A DNA stretch of 64,000 bases, taken from Nitrospirota bacterium (GTDB taxonomy: Bacteria; Nitrospirota; Thermodesulfovibrionia; Thermodesulfovibrionales; SM23-35). Shown here piece after piece: positions 50,971-59,660 of this stretch. A program made the position numbers and the translations under genes. A model generated the notes under the pieces. That model had not been told where the DNA came from, did no database searches, and saw only the letters and a program-made list of their open reading frames with translations. Position 1 is the first letter of the stretch. Every line of letters starts with the position of its first letter. The stretch spans positions 1 to 64,000 of the forward strand of contig JBFMCL010000011.1 in NCBI GenBank assembly GCA_040754395.1, in the 5' to 3' direction.

Positions 50971-51714
50971 TTATCTCCTGAATTTTACTATTCTGGCAAA
51001 GCTGTCAGCCTTGAGACTTGCACCACCCACCAGGGCGCCGTCAACATCCCTGCAGGCCATCAGAGAATCCACATTCTCCGGAGTTACACTGCCACCGTAT
51101 AGTATACATAATTCTTCCGCGCTATTTCCATACAATACCGCGAGCCGTTCCCTGATATAGGCATGCGCCTCCTGTGCCTGTTCAGGAGTTGCGGTCTTTC
51201 CGGTACCAATCGCCCATACGGGTTCATATGCGATTACTATACCGGAATGACCGATCCCTTCAAGTCCCTTTGCGATCTGTTCCTGAAGGACTGCAAAAGT
51301 CTTTTCATCCTCCCTCTCCTGCAGGGATTCACCAATACAGACGATAACATCGAGCCCATGCCTTTTGGCAGCCTTTATTTTTTTGTTTACTGTCTCATTA
51401 TTCTCAAAAAAATATTGCCGCCTTTCAGAATGTCCGACAATCACATACCTGCACCCCGTATCACGCAGCATTAAAGGAGATATTTCACCGGTATATGCGC
51501 CTTTTTCTTCAAAAAACATGTTCTGTGCAGCAAGCCTGATATTTGAGCCTTTCAGCAGCTCCTCCGCCAGTGAGAGGTATGTAAACGGAGGTGCAATCAC
51601 AATCACTACCCCATTCTCGTCTCTTACGGCAGGGATCAGCTGTGCGACAAACTCCCGTACCTCGGAAGTGTTCTTGTTCATCTTCCAGTTTGCAGCAATA
51701 ATCGGCGTTCGCAT
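50971..51714 (-). CDS. tpiA: Triosephosphate isomerase
   Basis: The 247-residue TIM barrel starts PIIAANWKMNKN and has the electrophilic His in VGHSERR and catalytic Glu in AYEPVWAIGTGKTA, plus YGGSVTPEN for phosphate binding. It interconverts DHAP and GAP in glycolysis. Upstream of secG with a 2-base gap. Confidence 0.97.
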   Translation of the reverse strand: MRTPIIAANWKMNKNTSEVREFVAQLIPAVRDENGVVIVIAPPFTYLSLAEELLKGSNIRLAAQNMFFEEKGAYTGEISPLMLRDTGCRYVIVGHSERRQYFFENNETVNKKIKAAKRHGLDVIVCIGESLQEREDEKTFAVLQEQIAKGLEGIGHSGIVIAYEPVWAIGTGKTATPEQAQEAHAYIRERLAVLYGNSAEELCILYGGSVTPENVDSLMACRDVDGALVGGASLKADSFARIVKFRR

Positions 51715-51839
51715 GCTGATAATTTAAAAGAAGCACTGCATATTGTCAAGGAGATACCATGAAAGTACTTTAAAAAAAATCCTTTTATCAGTAAAATATC
51801 ACCTGTTATTTAACCTGAAATCAATCAAAGGGGGTCAAC

Positions 51840-53198
51840 GTGAACAGACAGATACTACTGAACGAAAAAGATATCCCGGTGCAATGGTATAACATCCAGG
51901 CAGACTTGCCGAATCCTTTGCCGCCGCCGCTCAATCCGGGGACAGGACAGCCGATAACACCTGATATGCTCGCTCCGGTATTTCCGATGAACCTTATAGA
52001 GCAGGAAGTCAGCACAGAGAGATGGATAAATATCCCGGATGAAGTGCTCGAAAAATATCTTATCTGGAGGCCCACGCCTCTGCACAGGGCCCATTTTCTC
52101 GAGAAGGCGCTCGGGACCCCTGCAAAGATATATTTTAAGAACGAGGGTGTGAGCCCTCCGGGAAGCCACAAACCGAATACTGCAATCGCACAGGCGTATT
52201 ACAATAAAGTATTCGGCATTAAGAGGCTTGCCACCGAGACAGGTGCGGGCCAGTGGGGAAGCGCTCTCTCTTTTGCATGCAACCAGTTCGGCCTTGAATT
52301 GAAAGTCTACATGGTCAGGATCAGCTACAATCAGAAACCTTACAGAAGGCTCATGATGGAAACGTGGGGCGCGAAATGCGTGCCCAGCCCGAGTCCTGAT
52401 ACGAATGCAGGAAGGAAGTTCCTTGAACAGAATCCCGAGCACCCCGGAAGCCTGGGCATCTCCATCAGTGAAGCGATCGAGGATGCAGTCACCACACAGG
52501 ACTCAAGATATTCACTCGGAAGCGTGCTGAACCATGTGCTGCTGCACCAAACGATCATTGGGCTTGAAGCGCATAAACAGCTCGCATCCATCGGAAAATA
52601 TCCTGACGTCGTCATAGGATGCGCCGGCGGCGGAAGCAATTTTGCAGGGATAGCTCTGCCGTTCGTGAGAGACAAGATACACGGGAAACAGGTACATATC
52701 ATCGCCGCAGAGCCCAATTCCTGCCCTACCATGACAAAAGGCACCTATACCTATGACTTTGGAGATACTGCCGAGACTACTCCTTTGCTAGCGATGCATT
52801 CACTCGGCCATGGCTTTGTGCCTGCCCCTATCCATGCAGGAGGTCTCAGATACCACGGGATGGCACCCATTATAAGCAGACTGGTTGTGGACAAACTGAT
52901 TGAGCCCAGAGCCTATTCCCAGCTGGATACCTTTGCGGCGGGAGTAATGTTCGCAAGGACAGAAGGGTTCATCCCTGCCCCTGAAACAAACCATGCAATC
53001 GCATGCACGATCGAAGAGGCGCGGAAGGCAAAAGAAGAAGGCAAGGAGAAAGTGATCCTCATGAACTGGAGCGGACACGGCATCGTCGATCTCGCTGCAT
53101 ATGACGCATATCTTTCAGGCAAACTCGAAGATTATGTACTGCCGGATGAAGATATCAAAAACCTTCTGAAGGACCTCGAAAAGTTTCCAAAACCTTAA
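51840..53198 (+). CDS. trpB: TrpB2-type tryptophan synthase beta-like enzyme
   Basis: The 452-residue PLP enzyme has a Schiff-base Lys111 in [10 protein letters not shown], the phosphate loop [13 protein letters not shown] and a long N-terminal extension with [19 protein letters not shown]. These features mark the TrpB2 subgroup, which lacks residues that bind TrpA. It makes tryptophan from indole and serine and may act as a salvage enzyme. No trpA or other trp genes are nearby. The GTG start at 51840 has AAAGGGGG upstream. A strong terminator hairpin follows. Confidence 0.92.
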   Translation: MNRQILLNEKDIPVQWYNIQADLPNPLPPPLNPGTGQPITPDMLAPVFPMNLIEQEVSTERWINIPDEVLEKYLIWRPTPLHRAHFLEKALGTPAKIYFKNEGVSPPGSHKPNTAIAQAYYNKVFGIKRLATETGAGQWGSALSFACNQFGLELKVYMVRISYNQKPYRRLMMETWGAKCVPSPSPDTNAGRKFLEQNPEHPGSLGISISEAIEDAVTTQDSRYSLGSVLNHVLLHQTIIGLEAHKQLASIGKYPDVVIGCAGGGSNFAGIALPFVRDKIHGKQVHIIAAEPNSCPTMTKGTYTYDFGDTAETTPLLAMHSLGHGFVPAPIHAGGLRYHGMAPIISRLVVDKLIEPRAYSQLDTFAAGVMFARTEGFIPAPETNHAIACTIEEARKAKEEGKEKVILMNWSGHGIVDLAAYDAYLSGKLEDYVLPDEDIKNLLKDLEKFPKP

Positions 53199-53201
53199 AA
53201 T

Positions 53202-53237
53202 GCAGAGAAGGGGGGATCTAATTCCCCCCTTCTCTGC
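53202..53237. terminator. Strong hairpin terminator after trpB2
   Basis: A perfect 16-bp stem (GCAGAGAAGGGGGGAT... paired with ...CCCCCCTTCTCTGC) closes on a short loop. There is no long U-tract, but the stability is high. Confidence 0.75.
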
Positions 53238-53289
53238 ATGTTCTTCCGCCTCACCTGGCCTGTATTTTTCATAAATATCTTCCTCAATA

Positions 53290-53412
53290 CAGATGAGATG
53301 CGGTATCAGCGAGGATTTACAGAGTGTTCGATACCTTAAAGCGAAGAATATTCTGTACCTCGGAGGTCTGCAGAGCAGACCGAGAATGAGCGATGATCCT
53401 GCATCTCATCTG
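53290..53412. repeat. Dispersed palindromic element, copy B
   Basis: Outer 12-bp arms (53290-53301 with 53401-53412) are perfect. Inside are a hairpin 53319-53329/53346-53356 with a 16-base loop (53330-53345) and a hairpin 53365-53371/53375-53381 with an AGA loop. It corresponds to copy A at 4232-4342 with the 16-base loop inverted. It begins about 90 bases 3' of trpB2. Confidence 0.75.
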
Positions 53413-53512
53413 CTATTCAACGCTCTATGAATAATCTGGGCTGATATTATTCTGTCCTTCATAAAGGTACCAGGCACCCTCTTTGTGCACACACCTGTGG
53501 TATCCTATGGGT
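53413..53512. other. Intergenic gap before the small Cys-rich gene
   Basis: Between the palindromic element and ATG 53513, I see no promoter box or RNA that I can support. Confidence 0.4.
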
Positions 53513-53740
53513 ATGAACATGTATTGCAGCCAGCTGGGCATGCTGATTGAGTTCACTTACTGTTCGTCGATGAATGATGGGCTTCCCTGCAGGAATATCA
53601 TCGGATGCTGGAAGGAAAAAACGAATATCATTGCATTCCTCCGGGGAAATTTTTCTGATGAAGAATTGCGGAAAGTCTTTTCCAAACCGCCGAAATCACG
53701 CATAGACCGCATCGTAGAATCAATCAAACCGCAGGAGTAA
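53513..53740 (+). CDS. Small Cys-containing hypothetical protein
   Basis: This 75-residue protein (ATG 53513; the frame is open from 53483) has MYCSQLG, TYCSSMNDGLPCRNIIGCW and then a helical C-terminus (SDEELRKVFSKPPKSRIDRIVESI). The four Cys could bind metal. Similar small proteins occur in anaerobes, but I cannot name a family. No convincing ribosome binding site. Confidence 0.55.
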   Translation: MNMYCSQLGMLIEFTYCSSMNDGLPCRNIIGCWKEKTNIIAFLRGNFSDEELRKVFSKPPKSRIDRIVESIKPQE

Positions 53741-53840
53741 AGGAACACCTTCGTTTTTGAGCGGATTCCGTATCCGGCGCTCGGCATACTTCTCGCGCCG
53801 GAGGATATTCTTTATCACAGCCCCCCCTACCTGGGTAGTA

Positions 53841-53920
53841 TTGATTTAGAGCTCCCGACCTCCCATAATTATATTATACATAGTGTTTTGTTGATTTAAT
53901 AACATTTCTCACTAAATCAA
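53841..53920 (+). promoter_or_regulatory. Promoter and TTGATTTA repeats before the polysaccharide operon
   Basis: TTGATT (53841-53846), a 17-base spacer and CATAAT (53864-53869) form a plausible promoter. TTGATTTA occurs at 53841-53848 and 53891-53898, and its reverse complement TAAATCAA at 53913-53920, the latter two as an inverted pair 14 bases apart. This looks like an operator array for an unknown regulator. Confidence 0.55.
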
Positions 53921-53935
53921 TAACTTGCAAGGATT

Positions 53936-56170
53936 TTGCGCATGAAAAACAGGGAAGAAACATCACGGGCAGCAGAGAGGATCAGGCATCTTTTGGCGGT
54001 GATTGCGGTTATCGTCACGCTCTACTATCTTTACTGGAGGGTTACTGAAACCTTTAATCCCAATGCCATGTTCTTTTCATGGGCCCTTTTCGGTGCCGAG
54101 GTTTTTGGTGCCGTCACGACCTTTCTTTTTTATTTTGTGGTATGGAACCCGCTTAAACGTAAAGCCCCGCCTCCCGTCACCGGTGCAACTGTTGACATCA
54201 TGATACCGACAAAAAATGAGTCTGTAGATCTGCTGCGGAAAACTCTTCTCGCATGCAATGATCTGAAATATCCTCACCGCACTATTGTCCTGGATGACGG
54301 AAAGCGTCCTGAAGTAAAAACGCTCTGTGAAGAACTGGGCTGCGTCTATCTCGCAAGGGAAACCCATGAACATGCGAAGGCCGGGAACCTCAACTTCGGA
54401 CTGCAGCATTCGACTGCTCAATATGTCGCCATCTTCGATGCAGATCATGTTCCCCTTCCCCATTTCATCGACCGGCTCATCGGGTATTTCAGGGATGAAA
54501 AGGTCGGGTTTGTCCAAGCACCCCAGGAGTTCTATAACATCGATTCGTTCCAGCACAGGACCGATCCCAAAAAGAAAATGATATGGGGAGAGCAATACCT
54601 GTTCTTCTCCCTTATCCAGCCGGGAAGGGACCGATGGAATGCCGCCTATTTTGTCGGCAGCTGCGCGGTCATCCGAAGAAATGCCCTCGATGACATCGGG
54701 GGTTTTGCCACAGGTTCGATCACAGAAGACATGCTCACCTCCATAAAGCTCCATGCAAAAGGCTGGTCATCCGTCTATCATAATGAGAACCTCGCGTATG
54801 GCATCGCTGCCGAAACTCTCAAGCCCTTTCACATTCAGAGGCAGCGGTGGGGTGTGGGAAGCTGGCAGGTATTCGTAAAGGCAAATCCCCTTCTGCTCAA
54901 GGGACTGAGTTTCCGTCAGAGTCTCTGCTACCTCTCCTCAATGATCTACCCTCTGGAAAGCATCCAGAAGATCATCTTCTACCTTACGCCGCCGGTAGCC
55001 CTTTTCACCGGCGTGCTTCCGATGAAGGCGCTCGACGTCAATTATCTCATGCACTTCATTCCTTATTTCATAATCTCTATCCTCGGGTTCAATGAAATGG
55101 CGAGGGGGTTTGGCGGCCAGATCATGCTTGAGCAGTTCAGCATGGGAAAATTCTTCACCTATTTCAAGACGATGATAATCCCCTTTCTCCCGAAGAAGAG
55201 CAAGGAATTCAAGGTCACGCCAAAGTCGGAACTCGGGCATGCCCCGGTTACCCTTATCATGCCCCAAATGCTCATACTGCTTGCAAGTCTCGTCGCGATC
55301 TGCTGGGCGCTCGTCGAACTGCTCATCGGGCGGCGCAATGACAGCTTTATCGTCGCGGTCAACTGTTTCTGGGCGCTCTATAACAGCGGACTTGCGCTGG
55401 CCATTATTCAGTACGACTACAAAAAACTTGTTCAGCGCAGGGAGCGGTTCAGGATGCCCGATACGCTCCCTGTGTATTTCCAGTCAAGGAATGGAACACG
55501 GTCTCCCCGAAGCCTCGCGGTTGCCGACAACATCACTGAAGACGGTCTTTCCATTCTGACAATAGGACAGGTTCCGGCAGGACAGCACGTGAATATCGAT
55601 TTACTGCTTCCGAACTCTGTACTCAGCCTGCAGGGGAAGGTAGTGCAGGAGAAGAGCATATCAGCGGAACAGCACAAGGTCTCTCATCTCGGCGTGCATT
55701 TCAACAATATGCCGCAGCAGACAAAGGATATGCTTTCGCGCTATCTCCATGAATCGGCAATCACGAAGTACATGAAAGAATACTCAACCAGATATAAAAC
55801 GTATCTGGAGATGCGGCTGATGGGCAGGAAGCATTTCCGCGACCGTGCATACAGGGCGATTGCATACCTTCCGGTTGTCCTCAGCACCGGTGAAGGACAT
55901 GAGACATATGCGGTGATGAAAGATATCTCTGAATCCGGAATTCTGCTTGCTTCACGGGTATTGATTCCCCCGGGAAGCAGGGTCTCCATGCATGTCATGC
56001 TCGGGGAAGAAATTCTCGAACTCGGGGGGACGGCAGTGAGGGATTTGCCATACGGAAGCGAGGATTATCCTGAATATCTCGTCGGTATTCATTTCACTCC
56101 TGATTCCCAGAAGAAAGTGCACAGCCTCCTCACAATCGCCGACAGGATAGGAAACTTCATATTCCCATGA
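53936..56170 (+). CDS. bcsA: BcsA-like glycan synthase (GT2) with two PilZ domains
   Basis: The 744-residue protein has two N-terminal membrane helices and a GT2 domain with the processive signature: Asp120-Asp121, D168-A-D170, TED at 263-265 and QRQRW at 301-305. The gating-loop motif FKVTPK near 423 and further membrane helices follow. Two C-terminal PilZ domains come next (about 505-610 with RRERFR and NITEDG; about 640-735 with RDRAYR and DISESG). These are typical of c-di-GMP-activated cellulose synthase. The product could be cellulose or another beta-glucan. No bcsB follows. Its end overlaps the next gene by 4 bases. ATG 53936 or 53942. Confidence 0.88.
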   Translation: MRMKNREETSRAAERIRHLLAVIAVIVTLYYLYWRVTETFNPNAMFFSWALFGAEVFGAVTTFLFYFVVWNPLKRKAPPPVTGATVDIMIPTKNESVDLLRKTLLACNDLKYPHRTIVLDDGKRPEVKTLCEELGCVYLARETHEHAKAGNLNFGLQHSTAQYVAIFDADHVPLPHFIDRLIGYFRDEKVGFVQAPQEFYNIDSFQHRTDPKKKMIWGEQYLFFSLIQPGRDRWNAAYFVGSCAVIRRNALDDIGGFATGSITEDMLTSIKLHAKGWSSVYHNENLAYGIAAETLKPFHIQRQRWGVGSWQVFVKANPLLLKGLSFRQSLCYLSSMIYPLESIQKIIFYLTPPVALFTGVLPMKALDVNYLMHFIPYFIISILGFNEMARGFGGQIMLEQFSMGKFFTYFKTMIIPFLPKKSKEFKVTPKSELGHAPVTLIMPQMLILLASLVAICWALVELLIGRRNDSFIVAVNCFWALYNSGLALAIIQYDYKKLVQRRERFRMPDTLPVYFQSRNGTRSPRSLAVADNITEDGLSILTIGQVPAGQHVNIDLLLPNSVLSLQGKVVQEKSISAEQHKVSHLGVHFNNMPQQTKDMLSRYLHESAITKYMKEYSTRYKTYLEMRLMGRKHFRDRAYRAIAYLPVVLSTGEGHETYAVMKDISESGILLASRVLIPPGSRVSMHVMLGEEILELGGTAVRDLPYGSEDYPEYLVGIHFTPDSQKKVHSLLTIADRIGNFIFP

Positions 56171-57579
56171 CCGCACAAGACAAATACTCCAGATACACCA
56201 TCTGGTGCATCCTGATGTATGCGCTCATTATCACAGGCTGGCACCTGACCTACGGTTCCGTTTCATATATGGAAGCAATGAATATCTTCACGGGGAGACA
56301 GGTCCTCTCCGGGAATTTCGGATTTGAACCCCTTATGAACCTCGGATCATCACTCATACAGCCTCCCCTTGCAGCCATAGGCGATGCCGCAGGAGGCCTC
56401 TATGGCGCACGGGCTGTCAGCATGCTTTTCGGTATTGCCCTGACATGGATCATATATCTGACCGCAGGAATTCTGTTCACCGAAAAAAAGGGGCGGCTTT
56501 CCGCCCTGCTGTTCCTGTTCACCGGAACAGCGGTATTCGTTTCGGTGTCCGCAACAGGTGACATCATCGCAGCGTTCTTTCTCGGGATTTCGTTTTATCT
56601 CATCCTGTTGTCCGAGAAGAAACAGTCGGCGATTCTTTTGCTGGCCGGGGCGTCAGCCCTGTTTCTGGCCTCTGTCACGAAATATATCGCCGTCATTTAT
56701 CTGCTTTCTTTCCTGGTCTTTGTTTTCTGGAGGTTTCCTCTGCTCAGGGCTCTGGTGTTCTTCTTTCTGCCACTTGCCGCCCTGCTCTCCCTGTACGGAA
56801 CCCTTGTACTCTATCCCGCCATGGAATCAGTCATCAGGAGCTACCTTACCACCTATCAGCAGATTCCGTTCCCTGTACCTGATGCAGCGGGCTGGAACCT
56901 CCAGTGGGTAGAAATGCCGTATCTCCTTGCGATATTCGGCATGTTCCACAAGGAAAAAGGAAAAGACGCGATCATGCTCACCATCTTTTCCACACCGATT
57001 TTCCTGCTGTATTTTCTGAACGGCACCGAGCAGTCAATCGACAAGAACATGATTTTTTCCCTGGTGTTTCTGATCCATGCAGCTGCTCTTGGCGTCGACC
57101 ATATGGGCAGTCTCTTTTCGTCCAATGTGCCGGCCTCCTGGGTAAAGCCGTTTTTTACTACAGCGGTACTGATTGTCATTTGGGTCTTCGGGATAAAACA
57201 GATTGCATGGTTCGAACAGCAGTATGCTAATCTGACGCCGGTGATTACCTTCCTCCAGCAGAAAGGCCATAACGGGATGACCGTTGTCCTTGATTCCAGC
57301 GCGCGGTACCAGGACTATGTCTACCGCTACTCGCTCGAAAAACAATTTCCTTCCGCACGCTTTATTCCTGCTCCTTTCAATGACAATGACAAGAGGGACG
57401 AGGTGCTCGCTGCAGCACAACCCGATTTTGTAATCTTCAACGAGTTCTATGTCGGCACCTATTTCTGGAAGGTTCCGATATATTATTACGACAAGGGGTT
57501 TGCCCTTGTGAACGAATTCCGGCTGCCATTCTGGACAGGGATTCAAAATGTCAATATCTTACGAGGAGGTAATGCATGA
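56167..57579 (+). CDS. GT39/ArnT-like polytopic glycosyltransferase
   Basis: The 470-residue membrane protein has about ten to twelve hydrophobic segments and a soluble C-terminal domain (about 370-470). Near the N-terminus it has VSYMEAMNIFTGRQVLSG, close to the acidic first loop of GT-C (PMT/ArnT) enzymes, where Asp/Glu is catalytic. Such enzymes transfer sugars from polyprenyl-phosphate carriers outside the membrane. The substrate is unknown. Coupled to the synthase by a 4-base ATGA overlap and to the next gene by another. Confidence 0.7.
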   Translation: MTAQDKYSRYTIWCILMYALIITGWHLTYGSVSYMEAMNIFTGRQVLSGNFGFEPLMNLGSSLIQPPLAAIGDAAGGLYGARAVSMLFGIALTWIIYLTAGILFTEKKGRLSALLFLFTGTAVFVSVSATGDIIAAFFLGISFYLILLSEKKQSAILLLAGASALFLASVTKYIAVIYLLSFLVFVFWRFPLLRALVFFFLPLAALLSLYGTLVLYPAMESVIRSYLTTYQQIPFPVPDAAGWNLQWVEMPYLLAIFGMFHKEKGKDAIMLTIFSTPIFLLYFLNGTEQSIDKNMIFSLVFLIHAAALGVDHMGSLFSSNVPASWVKPFFTTAVLIVIWVFGIKQIAWFEQQYANLTPVITFLQQKGHNGMTVVLDSSARYQDYVYRYSLEKQFPSARFIPAPFNDNDKRDEVLAAAQPDFVIFNEFYVGTYFWKVPIYYYDKGFALVNEFRLPFWTGIQNVNILRGGNA

Positions 57580-58010
57580 ACCGTTCAGCTTTTTTGCTTG
57601 TGTTTCTTTTTCTCTCTTTTTTCCTTTCAGCCGATTCACATGCGATAGAAGGATTTTCTGGCTCGACATGGGGAGAACTCAGATATGAGCACCTTGCGAG
57701 GGGAGAAGGCGAATCCGACGTAATACTTCGCGGCTGGGTAAAACAGGGGATAGATTGGGCCAGATGGGGCAACACCAAAGTGAACACATACCTTACCGTA
57801 CGCTATGTATGGGATTCCGAGAAGCTCGACTGGAATAATTCTCTCGGTCCGGGAGCAGGCATTGCAATCGATACCTATATCCCGAAAGGGCCTTATGTTT
57901 CATGGGGTGTCGAATACCTCTGGGACAGATTCTACCGGTCAGCCGAGACCGAGCAGAAAGTGGTGGTGTTCATGAACTGGTACGGCAACTGGGATCTTAA
58001 GAAAAAATAG
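57576..58010 (+). CDS. Small secreted beta-rich protein, probable outer-membrane component
   Basis: The 144-residue protein has a signal peptide (SAFLLVFLFLSFFLSADSHA) and alternating amphipathic strands rich in Trp/Tyr: GSTWGELRYEHLARGEG, KVNTYLTVRYVWDSEKL, GPYVSWGVEYLWDRFY. This resembles a partial beta-barrel such as the C-terminal region of the phage N4 receptor NfrA. As the only secreted protein in the operon it might help the polymer cross or anchor to the outer membrane. Function inferred from position. Confidence 0.65.
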   Translation: MNRSAFLLVFLFLSFFLSADSHAIEGFSGSTWGELRYEHLARGEGESDVILRGWVKQGIDWARWGNTKVNTYLTVRYVWDSEKLDWNNSLGPGAGIAIDTYIPKGPYVSWGVEYLWDRFYRSAETEQKVVVFMNWYGNWDLKKK

Positions 58011-58043
58011 GGTACGGAGAAGGATTTCAGGGAGATTCATACT

Positions 58044-59570
58044 ATGGGATTATGGAGTGTGTATTTTCTGGGAAAGATTTTCCTGTACCTCTGGGGGGCG
58101 ATCCGTTTCAGCGTTCTGCCGAACCTCCTGTTCGCCGCCTTTCTGGCTGTGCCCGTGCCCAAGACCCTTCCGCTGCACCATGTGCTGAAATCGGCAAAGC
58201 TGGGGCTGAGCTTCCTGTTCGCCTTTCTCCTCCTCTGGTACGATTCCTATTTTCCTCCTCTGCTGTATACAATCAGCACGTTTCAGCAGATCGGGCTGCC
58301 TGAAAAAGAGTATATTTACCGTTTTGTAATGAACACCCTCAACCCCCTTGCAGTGCTGGCGCTGCTTTTCATTCTCGTCCTGTGCATATTCCTGAACAGG
58401 CGCATCAAACTTGCCCCTGTCGTGGTGCTGCTCATGCTGATAGTCCCTCTGTTCGGATTGACCCGGAAAGACGTAGGAATAGAGGAATACCTTACCTCGT
58501 TCTACCAGTCAGAGTCGAAAAGAATGGTTTCCTTTGAACAACCGGAGAAGAAAGCGCCTGATTTCGACATACTCATCCTGCATGTCTGTTCACTGTCATG
58601 GGATGACCTGAGGACAGTCGGGTTTGATACGCATCCTTTCCTCAGAAAATTTGATATTCTCTTCACCAATTTTAATTCAGTATCGAGCTATACGAACCCC
58701 TCAGCCATCAGGCTCCTGAGGGCAAACTGCGGTCAGCAGAAACATGAGGCTATTTACCGGGAAGCTTCGAAAGAATGCTACCTGCTCGAAAGCCTCCGCT
58801 CCCTGGAGTATCAGACCTATACCGCCATTGACAACGACGCTCCTGCGTATCGTTTCGTCGAAGATATCATGGACCACGGGAAGGCGGATGCCCCGATTTC
58901 CCTGAAGGGCATCCCCGTGCAGCAGTACGACTTTGACAAGACGCCCATCCATAACGATCTCCAGATTCTCGAACGATGGTGGGATATGAGACAAAAAGCG
59001 GACAAAAAACGGGCGGCGCTGTATTTTGACATCACCACCCTCCATGGCGGTGCCCACTGGGCACATGAAAAAGACTGGTGGAAAAGGGACCGTCCGACCC
59101 ACTATAAAGAGTTCCTGCTGAACCTTTTTGCGAACCTTGAGAAATTCTTCCAGCGCATTTCTGCATCAGGGCGGAATTTTGTTGTCGTTTTTGTCCCGGA
59201 ACACGGGATGGCCCTTCGCGGCTCCAGCATCCAGGCGCCTGACCTCAGGGATATCCCCCTTCCCCAAATAACAAACATTCCTGTCGGGATTAAATTCATC
59301 GGCCAGGGATTTCAGGATACTCCTGTGCAGCAGGAAATTGTTGCAAAGCCGACAAGCTATCTTGCCCTTTCGTGGACGCTTTCCTCACTTCTCAAAGAAC
59401 CGCCTTTCAGCAGAGAGGGCCGTTCACTCAGGCAGTACCTTGAAGAGATACCGGAAACCAGATTCGTTGCCGAAAACCAGGAAGCGCTGGTTGTCAGGAG
59501 AGACCAGGACTTTTATCTGTACGGGAAGGAAAAGACGTGGACCAAACTCCCATCATCTGCACTCCGTTAA
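58044..59570 (+). CDS. bcsG: BcsG-like phosphoethanolamine transferase
   Basis: The 508-residue protein has about four to five N-terminal membrane helices and a periplasmic alkaline-phosphatase-superfamily domain. The BcsG hallmarks are Cys182 in HVCSLSWDDL, NFNSVSSYTNPSAIRLLRANCGQ split around Thr217, and Glu386-His387 in VPEHG. In E. coli BcsG, zinc is bound by Cys243, Glu442 and His443 and the nucleophile is Ser278. The spacing (35 residues after the Cys) puts Thr217 at the nucleophile position. It adds phosphoethanolamine to cellulose. 33 bases after the small secreted protein gene. Confidence 0.88.
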   Translation: MGLWSVYFLGKIFLYLWGAIRFSVLPNLLFAAFLAVPVPKTLPLHHVLKSAKLGLSFLFAFLLLWYDSYFPPLLYTISTFQQIGLPEKEYIYRFVMNTLNPLAVLALLFILVLCIFLNRRIKLAPVVVLLMLIVPLFGLTRKDVGIEEYLTSFYQSESKRMVSFEQPEKKAPDFDILILHVCSLSWDDLRTVGFDTHPFLRKFDILFTNFNSVSSYTNPSAIRLLRANCGQQKHEAIYREASKECYLLESLRSLEYQTYTAIDNDAPAYRFVEDIMDHGKADAPISLKGIPVQQYDFDKTPIHNDLQILERWWDMRQKADKKRAALYFDITTLHGGAHWAHEKDWWKRDRPTHYKEFLLNLFANLEKFFQRISASGRNFVVVFVPEHGMALRGSSIQAPDLRDIPLPQITNIPVGIKFIGQGFQDTPVQQEIVAKPTSYLALSWTLSSLLKEPPFSREGRSLRQYLEEIPETRFVAENQEALVVRRDQDFYLYGKEKTWTKLPSSALR

Positions 59571-59629
59571 CCTTAGGATACAGAAATATTCATAGCACGC
59601 GGGGCAGCAGATTGGGAAATCCGTGAATG

Positions 59630-59647
59630 ATTCAGGGCAACCTGAAT
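59630..59647. terminator. Small hairpin between convergent bcsG and lolD
   Basis: ATTCAGG and CCTGAAT flank a GCAA tetraloop. No U-tract is present; it may still act in both directions between convergent genes. Confidence 0.35.
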
Positions 59648-59660
59648 GACCATATCAGGT

